Positions 54,863-64,000 of a DNA stretch of 64,000 bases are shown here, piece after piece. A model generated the notes under the pieces. It had not been told where the DNA came from, did no database searches, and was given only the letters and a program-made list of their open reading frames with translations. Source of the DNA: Mesodorylaimus sp. YZB2_4 (Eukaryota; Nematoda; Enoplea; Dorylaimida; Dorylaimidae); contig JASANH010000051.1 in NCBI GenBank assembly GCA_030248295.1, forward strand, positions 37,568 through 101,567, in the 5' to 3' direction. The position numbers were made by a program, and so were the translations under genes. Position 1 is the stretch's first letter, and the number at the start of each line of letters is the position of its first letter.

Positions 54863-57473
54863 GGCTTATTTATACTGGCCACCGAGTTCTCTGTGACAGA
54901 GCGGCGCACTGCTTGGAATGGTCCCAGATTTTCATGTTCAAGGATTACTGTACTCTGTCCCAGACTTCACTGGACCCTGAAAACTCGGGGACCAGTGTAA
55001 ATGCACCAAAATCGGGAAAGCGAGTATGAAAGCGACCAGGCCCAGGCGCCCGTACTGGGTCCCCGATCGGTGTCCCTGCGCGCTCAGTCCCTGGGTTTTG
55101 AAGAAAAAGTCAAAGTTTGTGCAAAAACGCAGGGCCCCATTTCTATCGATTCTGAAAGTCGACGATCGTCTCTAACATTTTGAACAGGGTGTTCACAGAT
55201 GCAGTTTTTATAGCTGAATCCGATAATGAAGTCAAAATTTAGGTTTGAGGGCGATTTTTACCTGTATTTCCTCATTTCCTGAGCCTAGTTTTTCGCTTTC
55301 AAAGAGCTAACTCTATGATCCTCACATTATTGGCTATGTGTGATTTATTGATCATGTTGTTGAAGTCGAGTATTCGATTGATCATTGTGACCATCAGATT
55401 AGTCAATATGATCGATCTGATCATATATATCAATCGATCGATTGATTGATCGGGTGATCGATCATTCAATCTGTTTGATTAACATAATAGTATGATTCAT
55501 CGATCGATTAATCAGTTTATTACATAGATCAGATCAGCTCATCGTATCGATCAGACCAGCTGATCATATCGATCACCCGATCATATCAAACAGCGAATTG
55601 ATCAGCCAGTCATCCGCCGAGTGATCGGGCATCAATCGATCAGTCATTCTCCTACGATTGTTTCATGATTTTTATTTGTATCGGCCGTATCAATATTTTT
55701 AAATTACCCCACTCTTATCGATCAAAAGCACTATAGAAAAGCAAAAGAGCAGTCTGAAATCATATCGGCCGATTTCACTTCTTCCTAGTCTGTCGAAACT
55801 TCTCGAGCGTCACATTAATCGACTGATCAGCCCCTTTTTGTCATTATCTGATCATCAGCACGGTTTCGTGAAGCGTCGAGGAACAAACAGTGCCCTTATA
55901 TCTGCTAGCCAATTTATCCACGACTCCCTAAACTCCAAGCAGTATAAATTCGTGGTGGGCATTTTTCTGGACCTGAAGAAAGCTTTCGATCAAGTCGGTC
56001 ATACGTTATTATTAAATGGTCTGCAACATGATCATCAAGTACCTCCTAAATTGATACGCTGGCTTTCGTCGTATTTGACTGGTCGCTCCCAACGAGTAGT
56101 GGTCGATGGATGCTCGTCCAGCCTTACTAGAGTGACTTCTGGCGTCCCGCAAGGCAGCATCCTCGGTCCTACTTTATTCGTGGCCTTTTTCGATGCACTT
56201 CTCCGTCGATTCAACGAGAGCTTCCCAGAATTCAGGAACCAAGCGTATGCCGACGATACTTGTATCCTGGCTCCCATACATTCCCTCGATGACGCCGAAC
56301 ATCTAATCCAGCCTGCCATAGACTTTGTATCCTCCTGGGTCGATCTGGCTGGTCTCGATTTTAATCTGTCGAAATCTCAGGCTATTATTTTTCGCTATGG
56401 TCATGGTAAGCTCACTCGTCAACCAAAACTTTTTTTGCGCGGTCAGCCTCTAACTGTATACAACGAGGTTAAGTATTTGGGAGTCCTTTTCACTAACGAC
56501 ATGAAATTTAGCGAACATGTTAGCAGCGTTGTGCGAAAAGCTACTTCCATGTTGGGTGCCTTGCGTCGAAAACTTGGTCGTCATGTGGGCCCTTCAGTTC
56601 TTGGCACAGTTTACGATGCTTGTGTGAGATCAGTTTTAGAATATGGATGTGTTTGTTGGGACCCAGTTTTGAAACAGGATGTGCATGAACTGGAACGCGC
56701 TCAATTTTATGCCTTACGTCTTTTTTTGAACGATTTTAACATTTCGTATGATGCAGGCCTAGACAAGGCTGGCTGGGTCTCTCTTTTCAATCGTAGGAAG
56801 CGTTTGAAACTCTATCAGTTTTACAAGTTTTACAACAACATTCACGATTTTAATTTTTATGCTGATCATCCATTAGTACATAAGACTGCTTTTCGCACTA
56901 GCGAGAGGAATGTGGCACCGCACCATTTAGTAGTTCCCAGGCATTTTTTTGAGACATACAAACAATGTTTTATATTTTCGTGCATCGTTTTATGGAATGA
57001 GCTGGCCGCCAATGTTGCCTTGGATTCCTTACCTCGATTTCCTTTTTCTGTTTCAAAGGTTACTTTTTAGTGATTTTTTTTTAAGACTTCCTTCTTTCTT
57101 GACTGTGATCATTTGTTCTCTTTTTTTCATCTATTGTACTTATCCTCTTGTTTTGCAGCCCCTGAGTGCGCTTATGCGTTTGGCTACAAATAAAACATGA
57201 TGATGATGATGATGATTGCGCCTTTGTGCAACGAGCGGAAAACGTTTTTCTCTCTCTAGCGCCTCTCTGGGACAGCGCCCCTCTAGACGCAGGGACAGAG
57301 TCCCAGTTTTTGAAAACGCAGGACAGTGCGCTCTGGATCGGGGACTTTGGAGGCAGTGTAAACGCCCTCGCGGTGACAGAATGGCAGAGAACTCTGTCCT
57401 GAGCGCGCAGTCACAGAGAACTCTGTCCTGAGCGCGCAGTCACAGAGAACTCCGTGGCCAGTATAAATGAGCC
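54863..57473. mobile_element. TIR element B (GGCTCATTTATACTGGCCAC family) with a LINE inside
   Basis: Left end follows TTAA (54859-54862): GGCTTATTTATACTGGCCACC; right end GGCCAGTATAAATGAGCC, followed by TCTAA. Collinear in reverse with element A, including the GATC-rich core (about 55370-55650) and GTGTCCCTGCGCGCTC blocks. It lacks A's nested 655-bp insert and instead holds a LINE (55743-57218). Compared with A, about 120 bp next to the LINE are absent. Near the right end a 28-bp unit (GAACTCTGTCCTGAGCGCGCAGTC region) is duplicated. Confidence 0.82.
55743..57218 (+). mobile_element. 5'-truncated non-LTR retrotransposon (CR1/L2/Jockey-like) with RT
   Basis: The open frame runs from about 55750 to 57070. 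Visible RT motifs: YRPISLLPSLSKLLER, HGFVKRRGTNSAL, FLDLKKAFD (motif A, catalytic D), GVPQGSILGPTLF (motif B), AYADDTCIL (motif C, catalytic DD), KYLGVLF (motif D/E). The C-terminal part is LRRKLGRHVGPSVLGTVYDACVRS and on. The endonuclease half is missing, so it is 5' truncated. The 3' end is an ATG/GAT-triplet tail (57198-57218). The RT frame has no internal stop, suggesting a fairly recent insertion into element B. Confidence 0.9.
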
Positions 57474-58186
57474 TCTAAACTTCTGCGCGCGTACTGTAGA
57501 ACACGGAATACTGCGGCAGAGCAGAGTTGTCTGCTGAAAACGGGAAACCCCTTTTCTCGCCTTGTGTGCGCGATTTTCTACAGTAGCCGGGGACGAGCTC
57601 GAATGAGTGTCCTACCCACAATGTCCTGCCATATTCGTACAACACAGACAACGGACTATATCGGACAGCTATTTATTTAACTTTTTCTATTGTTCACAGA
57701 GAGTCAGATAGAAACAGACAGAAAATGGACAGTATCTGTTGACACAAAATTGGAGGGTATCACATTATAATTTAACAAACCAGAAACCCGCATAGGAATT
57801 CTACACCCAGAAAAGGCCTGTTCCGCCATATCTGCCACGATAACATGCAGCACTTGAATGAGCACTGTGGCCTTGGCGCGCACACGTTAGCTTACATGGT
57901 TAGCTCGCTTGTTGCACCCAGCTAGCCTTGGCAACGAAGAGTGGGGCATGTCTTGTAACAACTGTCAGTCGTGTTCATTCGTCGACTGTGGGGCTCCATG
58001 GATGAAGCCTATTCCGACACATATTTCTTCACTGGACATACTGATGGAATAATATACTGTAGCTCATAATCGATACCTATCCAGTGTTTCCTGAAATTAG
58101 GGGCCTATGCATAATCATGTTTTGTACTTTCAGGGTTCTTATATCCTTGGCACTCGCCCATCCTTGGCATAGTCTAATCGTAAGCG
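57474..58186. other. Intergenic: no recognised gene
   Basis: No supported gene. Short GC-rich stretches near 57480-57560 resemble outer flanks of element B. Confidence 0.35.
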
Positions 58187-58570
58187 GCCGCGGTGGTGCA
58201 AGCGGTTCGGCATTCGTCTCTCCGTGTTGCTTGGGAGCGAGTAGCTGGACTCGATGGTCCCGGGTTCGATCCCTGGCGAGAAAGGTCGATTTGCGAACCA
58301 GAAACCCTCGGTGACCTTGCACGCCGGGCTGCGTTAGTGAGTCACCCGGTACTGTCCAGGTGCTCTGAGTGGAGAGACAAACGCCAAACGGGCAGAAGTC
58401 AGAGCAGTTCACAGCCCACCTGCCCTGTCCGAGGAACTCATGCAGAGGCACGCTGCCGTGTGTGCTGGGCCCGCACAGCCTTGCTTGGAAGGTTTGACTG
58501 CTGGCAGGCTTGGCAAAACGGGCTTTGGCCCAGAAGAATGAAAAGACAACGATCTTCTGGAACCAAAAGG
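58187..58570 (+). repeat. SINE family 2 copy (tRNA head, about 380 bp)
   Basis: Head CCGCGGTGGTGCAAGCGGTTC (A box) and GGGTTCGATCCC (B box), then a long tail with GAACCAGAAACCCTCG, GAGTCACCCGGTAC, AGGTGCTCTGAGTGGAG and GTGTGTGCTGG. It matches 59745-60160 in reverse and is unrelated to SINE family 1 in the tail. The long minus frame 58077-58781 crosses it and is spurious. Confidence 0.75.
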
Positions 58571-58969
58571 GGCAGTCGAAAAGGGACACCAGAGCAATAT
58601 GACAAACTTTCCAGCCATAGTAAGACGGAGTGCACTGCAACGAATGTGTTGTTGAATGAGATAACGGGACAAGTGCAGCATTGGAGTCCACAGAGTGTCC
58701 ACCAGGTGCTGATGACTCCCTTGGGTGGCAATGATGTGACCCCATTAAAAAATGAACTATAGTAAAATTAACAGCCCACAAAACTTAAAAAATTAAGTCT
58801 TCTCATAAGACTGGTAACATCAGCTGGAGGCTGAGCCCACTGTGGCTTTAGGCCATGCTAAAGTATGTCACTAATAGCAGTGCTTTCGGGGGAGCGCAGT
58901 GAGTCATCATACTCGGACAGAATACTGTATTTACTCCAAGTATTCGCTTAAAGTCCAGATACTGTACAG
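58571..58969. other. Spacer: no recognised feature
   Basis: No supported feature. Confidence 0.35.
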
Positions 58970-59396
58970 CTTTCGGAGGGCTGGGCACCAGCAACTGTCA
59001 GCCATGATCCACTAAAACGATTATCTGCGGTTGCTGAAATCCGAAGCACACCCCACCTCGCCCCTCCAGAAACGGCCCTCGAAGCTTGTAGATTTCTCCA
59101 AAACTGATTCTCACCTCCTCCCAAAAAGGCTAGAAAATTAAGGCTGGCTGAAGCATTCATGAACCTTGCTCTTGCGCAACGTGCTGCCGACCGACAGGAC
59201 GCCAGAGTTGGCAAGAAACTGAATATAACGGAACATTACCAACGTCAACTCGATTCACACAGCATCAGGAGGTCACGTCAGCGTGATTTGCAAATCTCTT
59301 TTGACCCCAAAATGCTTTGGAATCAGAGGGAAAGATCAGCTTTGTTGGACACTTATTCGAAAAGAAAAAAACAAATAAAATCGATTGAAAATGCGT
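58970..59396 (+). CDS. 3' end of an unidentified + strand gene (two exons or one with in-frame TGA)
   Basis: One frame stays open from the acceptor CTGTACAG (58969) to TAA at 59396 except for a single TGA at 59105-59107. Parts: LSEGWAPATVSHDPLKRLSAVAE...; then after 59129 ARKLRLAEAFMNLALAQRAADRQDAR, a helical, Arg/Lys/Gln-rich tail ending SKRKKQIKSIENA. A 99-bp intron from GTTGCT (59030) to CCCAAAAAG (59128) would remove the stop and keep frame, though GTTGCT is a poor donor. The polypyrimidine run TTCTCACCTCCTCCC supports the acceptor. It may belong with the exon at 53979. Family unknown. Confidence 0.4.
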
Positions 59397-59744
59397 AAAT
59401 TAAGAAAACCATAGAGAGAACTGCTGATTGCGAATGAAAAATAAGAACAAATTTTCTTTTTTAGTTTATGTGGGCCTCAGCCCGTTCTGCCTCTAGCCGG
59501 CCACAGGAGTCAAATCTTCTACTATCTGTTTTCTTTCTTTGGTAATGTACACGCGGCACCATGGGCGTTCCAAGGCTGGCAGCAACACTTGGATCGCCAC
59601 GCGATGTCGACCTAACCACTAATAACAAAACCAGCCATTTTCAAAATCTGCGTAGTGCACGCGCACGTGCATATCTTGTTTAGTAAACAATCAAACCGTG
59701 CTTAGGAGCAGACAATTGTTTCTGCTATGCGATAAGTGGTTCGG
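59397..59744. other. Spacer: no recognised feature
   Basis: AT-rich; no supported gene. Confidence 0.35.
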
Positions 59745-60160
59745 ATCACGGGCCTGCGATCCAAGTGTGCTGCCAGCTCTGGCTCGCACCATGGGCGAGG
59801 CGTGTATATTCCCTAAGAAAATAGATAATAAGCATGGCTGTGCGGGGACCAGCACACACAGCAGTGTCCTTCTGCGTGTCTCTCCACGCAAGGGCATCCT
59901 AAACTGGACGATGGCGGGGGCTGTGAGCCCTGTCGGTGTTGGACAGCCGAGACTGCCTCCTCGTTTGGCTTCCGTCCTCCACTCAGAGCACCTCGATGGT
60001 ACCGGGTGAGTCACCCACGGCCTTGCGAGGGCTTATGGTGCGCAAACCGACCTCCATCACCGGGGATCGAGCCCGGGACGAGCCCACCCTCTCGCTCCCA
60101 AGAAATATGGGGAGACGAATGCTGAACCGCTGCACCACCGCGGCCCCTGCGAGCACGTGG
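59745..60160 (-). repeat. SINE family 2 copy, minus strand
   Basis: On the minus strand: head GCCGCGGTGGTGCAGCGGTTC at about 60155, B box GGGCTCGATCCC, tail with GAGTCACCCGGTACC, AGGTGCTCTGAGTGGAG and TGTGTGCTGG. Compared with 58187-58570 it differs at many positions, so the family is old or diverse. Confidence 0.75.
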
Positions 60161-60454
60161 GTGCTGGCCGACCTACAGGAAGCGAAGGGCTGCCATATGA
60201 AGGAGGACTTTGTCCCTCATGCCGAACCCATGAGACATCGTCAGAGTTAAGTCCAGTAAACAGACTGCTCCCTGACTAGCACACCCTACTGGCGAAACGG
60301 CAACTGGGCCGGGTAAATTTATTCACAAACTCAAACCAAGCGTAGCCATTAAAACCAGAATTAAAAAATCAATTACTTGACATCATTGCGATAGAAATCC
60401 TAGTAAAAATTGATCTTTCTATACCTTCCCACTCTCAATTGATTTTTCATATCA

Positions 60455-61816
60455 CTAGAAATTCCCCCAAAGCGATTTTAATTCCTCGCATTTATCAATG
60501 ACGACTTGCAATCCTTCCAAACTCGCATTTCGACAATCACCAATAGCTAATTCCTGTAGATGAGAACAAGATGAGGCCAGTGCTATCAAACATTCGTCAG
60601 TCATGTCCGACCAATGCCATTTCAAGCTTTGCAAATTAGGCATCTTCTTGATCAAGGCGACAAAGAAGCCCGCGTTCAACCAGCTTGTGTTGATCATCTG
60701 CAAAATCTCCAACTTCACCGCACATGTGTCCTTTGAGAAATCTTGTATCGCAGCCTCAATATGATTCGCCTGCCAAATAAAATTCATGGCAAGTTCTTTC
60801 ATTTCCAGCATTTGAACCAGTCGGAATAAAGAGGATACATCGAAGTCGCCTGTATAAAAGTGCAAACAATTTAATTTAGGCCAGCGATCCACAATCTTTG
60901 CCGCAAATTCTATTCCATTTTCCACCTCCACTTTCAAACTATCCAAACTTTTTAGCCGATTCGCTAAATAATCTAACAAATTTAACGACACGACTGAGGA
61001 GTGGATGTCCAACGAGTTCAAGTCGGGCACGTGATCAGCGACAGTTGTGATTATATCTTCTGTGCAGAATCGTTGTCCCAGCGTCAATTTTCTCAGCTGA
61101 CCACCTTCACCGAGAGCTTGAATCATCTGGGCCACATCCTGCTCGCACATGCAATCATCGTCGCCATCACAAGAGTCGGAATCTAAACTCAAAATCGACA
61201 GCGTCTTCTTTTGGGCCACGGCATCGATCAATAGTCGATTTTCGGCCACGTGACTCGCATTGCACGGATACTCACAAGACGCCCAGCAGTCAGGAAGTGT
61301 GAATTCGAGGTGTTGCAGACTCGGTGCGGCATTGATCACGGCAGCCAGAGTCGCGGCATCGATTCTAGAATGCATTAATTTCAGCATGGTCATTTCAGAC
61401 ATATCCAACGAATCCAATAGCAGGCGCCAGCTCGCCGTGCAGTCCAGTTCAATCAATTGCAATGAAGAACTGAGGGCGGCCTGCAACTGATCCATGTCCG
61501 GCTCGTTGTTCATGCCAATAGCATAGAACTGGCAATGCAATTTTTTTAGGTGGACACGACTCCGCGATGAAATTAGAAAATTGGCCAAGTCCGTTGCTTC
61601 TTGATGGTTGAAATTTATTTCTTCCAGATGCTCAAACTGGCACAATTGATTGATCGATTGAGAAATTGGCAAAGGCTCAAAACCAGCGATAGATTTGAGA
61701 TTTGGTTGGTCAATTTGGCACCAGCAACAAAGCTTCGCTGTGTTTGCCTGTTCACCAAGAAAGTTAAGTACAGCTGACAGTTTCCTGCGTTGCATTATGT
61801 GAAATTTCACATGCAA
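60455..61816 (-). pseudogene. F-box/LRR paralogue without recognisable F-box; C-terminus frameshifted
   Basis: The 453-codon minus frame aligns with the LRR part of 41036-42604 from LTSIAGF (here LKSIAGFEPLPIS) to the end, for example LQHLEFT, DEECLIALAS-type and LQELAIGDCRNASLEGLQ repeats. Upstream of that point the sequence is unrelated and there is no F-box. At the end the frame stops at WGNF (60455-60457). Shifting by one base, the next 20 codons (to TAG at 60400) read SSDMKNQLRV...RYRKINF, matching the paralogue's DNLKNTLKAEKYRKINFW end. So it has an indel near 60462. It may be a pseudogene, or a truncated gene with a 5' exon not found. The conserved frame over 440 codons suggests recent decay. 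Confidence 0.7.
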
Positions 61817-62473
61817 GTTGAATTTTTATCAAGCTAAAAAAAGTATGTAAAGCTATTTTCACGGCTTTGGGCAAACTAAAAAAGCTCACACCCATTAAAA
61901 ATCAAAACTATTTGAACAGCTTATTCGTTCGGAACAATGGCAATGCTGGTCTGCTAGAAAAAGAATTCTACCACGCTGTAAGCGGGTTGGGCCACAATAT
62001 CTTGCGCACATGAAGCCAAGTTTGGATATGAATAAATTACAAAATACAAAATGGGGAGGGAGAGTGGCTATGCCATGGATGGATGGCACACGCACTAAAG
62101 CACTGCGCTGGCACACAGTAGTCCATGCAACTAGGCTGGTAGGTGGTCCCTTACCAGGTAGTACCTGTACACACAACAACATGGCCGATAACTGCGCCTA
62201 ATTCAGGCAATTTTATCATCATGATCGATAATCCTAGCTGTCGAACGTTTGCCCGTTATTGGCTTATCTGGAGCCCTTAAAAAGAGCGTTCGAACGCTTT
62301 TTTTGGGGGAAGGGGGTCAAAAATTCGACTGGCCAGTCCTCAGTCGGGTCTCTTAGAAACTGGGCCAGTCGACTAACCACTAAAAGTTAGCGTGCTAACT
62401 GCAATTATGACTAAACAATTAATCTCGTTGATCGATACGGCTGCATATAAGGGCGAGCACACTCCCAGCGCCT
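61817..62473. other. Intergenic: no recognised gene
   Basis: No supported gene. A perfect GCGTTCGAACGC palindrome lies near 62289. Confidence 0.35.
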
Positions 62474-64000
62474 CCTCTGAGGCCGTATTCCAGAAACTCG
62501 AAGGAAGCCGCGAGGCGAAAGGAAAATTTTCCTTCAAGGTCACTGGAACTTTCCTTCAAGCTCGCAGGGTAAATCTCTCGGAGCTCGACGGAACTTTCCT
62601 GAGAGCTTAAAGGAAAATCGCCCGATGAGGTGACCCTTTTCCAGAAGCACAGTGACCTCAAAGAAAACTTCCAGTGAGCTGGAAGGAATTAGCTCAGGGG
62701 TGTTACGGTTTCAACCAAGTGCCTACATGTTCAGGCACTCACACATGATATGAGATGAAATAGGACTGCGTCAGTCTCGTCGCCTAAGCTTAGAAAAAAG
62801 TCATTTGATCATTTTTGTTGTCATCAGCGATCACGATGTCCTTCATCTTTGTTGTTTTCTCCAACAAAGTCGGGCATGTGCCAGTCGAAGCACTGGGCGG
62901 CCAACCATATCCATGCAACCAGTTTTGTGCCCAACGAGACTCAGAATGAAGTCATCCAAAATGCCGCTTCCACTTGTCGATTGTGTTCTCGATTCTCACC
63001 CTCGTTTTCTTGTGAGCCTTGTTATACTTCCGTTGACTCTCATTTCAAAGAGGCTCTTTGAATGGTGTCATACTGGAAGCCATTTTCGGCATGGGTAAGC
63101 AGAGTCGACTAAAATGATCCCTCGCTGGTAATACTCCCACGATATCCCACAGGCAGCTTTGTCGAAAAATGTGCGAGTTGTGGGATGACTCCAAGTATGT
63201 ATGTACAGTATATTAGTGAATTCACAATGATGGTCGTTAGCTACTTGCACATTGACAGACGTGCACTCTTTTGATTTCGATATTGCTTCTCGCTCGCTAG
63301 GCTCGCTTCTTGAGCATAAGTGCCTTCAGGAATTTTACTGTACCTGACTTTTTTGCAAAATGCTTCAGAGACAGCTGTAATCATTTTCGATAGAGCTACA
63401 CTTGCTGTGAAATGCTAGGCTAATCACCATCGAGCAATTGATATGGCTTATTGCTTGCATAAAATCAAAGCGCAGTAAGCAGCTGCTGCTCAACTCTTCA
63501 TCAAAACATTATGACGACGAGTCTTTCGCCTTATGTCGTGGCAAAGCAAGAATGACAATGGATTGCCTCCATCCTTGGTAAACGATAGCGAGTGATACGT
63601 TTTTGGTCATCGTACCCATTGTGCGGATCGATACGATAATAAAAAATTGCTGGACGTCAAGTTCGACAAATATTTGTTCTCATCGAGTTCAACGAGATCC
63701 ATTTTAGTAGCACGACTATGTTAAACCATAGACAAACCTCGCAGGAAACCCGATTTTAGGTGCTCTCGACCACCTAAACGTTTTTTCTTGCGAGGTGGTC
63801 AAAGTCGCAGGAACTTTTCTCCCAGGAAAGTTCGTGGACTAGCATTTTGTGTAAACCCTTTAAGCTCGCTGGAAAACTTGACCCGCTGACAGGAAAATAG
63901 TCAGCGGAATTGTTTCTGTAATAGGGTTTACTGTGACCTCGGAGGAAACTACCCATCTGACTGGAACCTAACAGGACAACCCTTGTGGAATACGGTCTCT
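62474..64000. mobile_element. Probable TIR/foldback element reaching the window end
   Basis: GAGGCCGTATTCCAGAAAC at 62478 is answered by GTGGAATACGGTCTC at 63984, in inverted orientation. Next to both ends lie repeated GGAAC-TTTCCT, AAAGGAAAA and CTCGCAGG/CTCGCTGG motifs (62500-62690, 63740-63960). The left copies resemble imperfect tandem units. No coding capacity seen. The outer right border may be outside the window. Confidence 0.5.

Noticed and set aside
58077..58781. 234-codon minus frame
   Set aside because: It spans SINE family 2 and its flanks; no domain.

Overview
The window is nuclear DNA from an animal, almost certainly an invertebrate. Genes are broken by spliceosomal introns with GT...AG borders and acceptors mostly of the form TTT(T)CAG, and they sit in DNA crowded with transposons, SINEs and minisatellites. 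The three genes I recognise are universal metazoan genes (a Spen-family RNA-binding corepressor, histone H4, the TOE1 RNA 3' exonuclease), so they do not fix the species. The short introns (about 40-110 bp in small genes) and TTTCAG acceptors would suit a nematode-like ecdysozoan, but I cannot prove this.

Layout. Bases 279-28027 (+) hold one giant gene, a split ends (spen/SHARP) orthologue. I rebuilt 15 exons whose phases all agree, giving 3,088 codons: four RRMs at the N-terminus, a huge charged and Q/S-rich middle, and a SPOC domain at the C-terminus. Its introns carry SINE clusters, a 90-bp minisatellite, a 19-bp minisatellite made of splice-acceptor-like units, GATC-rich arrays, and a possible alternative first exon at 5256-5560. 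Histone H4 (28770-29081, -) lies tail-to-tail with spen. TOE1 (29619-32541, -) follows with five exons, a complete DEDD nuclease signature and a CCCH zinc finger.

From about 32.8 to 64 kb the window is mainly mobile DNA with small genes scattered in it: tRNA-derived SINEs of at least two families, two 5'-truncated CR1/L2/Jockey-type LINEs, hAT-like non-autonomous elements with perfect 8-bp target duplications, TTAA-type terminal-inverted-repeat elements and several foldback elements, often nested. The non-TE genes here are an F-box/LRR gene (41036-42604, -) and a diverged, broken paralogue (60455-61816, -), a four-exon coiled-coil gene (43041-44123, -), two small closely spaced genes of unknown function (52387-52787 and 52891-53777, both -), and two candidate exons on the + strand (53979-54097 and 58970-59396).

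Functionally, spen is a nuclear transcription corepressor and RNA binder, H4 a core nucleosome protein, and TOE1 a nuclear 3' exonuclease that trims snRNAs. Nothing suggests they act as a cluster. The most unusual content is structural: the decoy-acceptor minisatellite, the triplicated exon-10 border, the layered transposon insertions with an empty-site paralogue, and the small unplaced genes.
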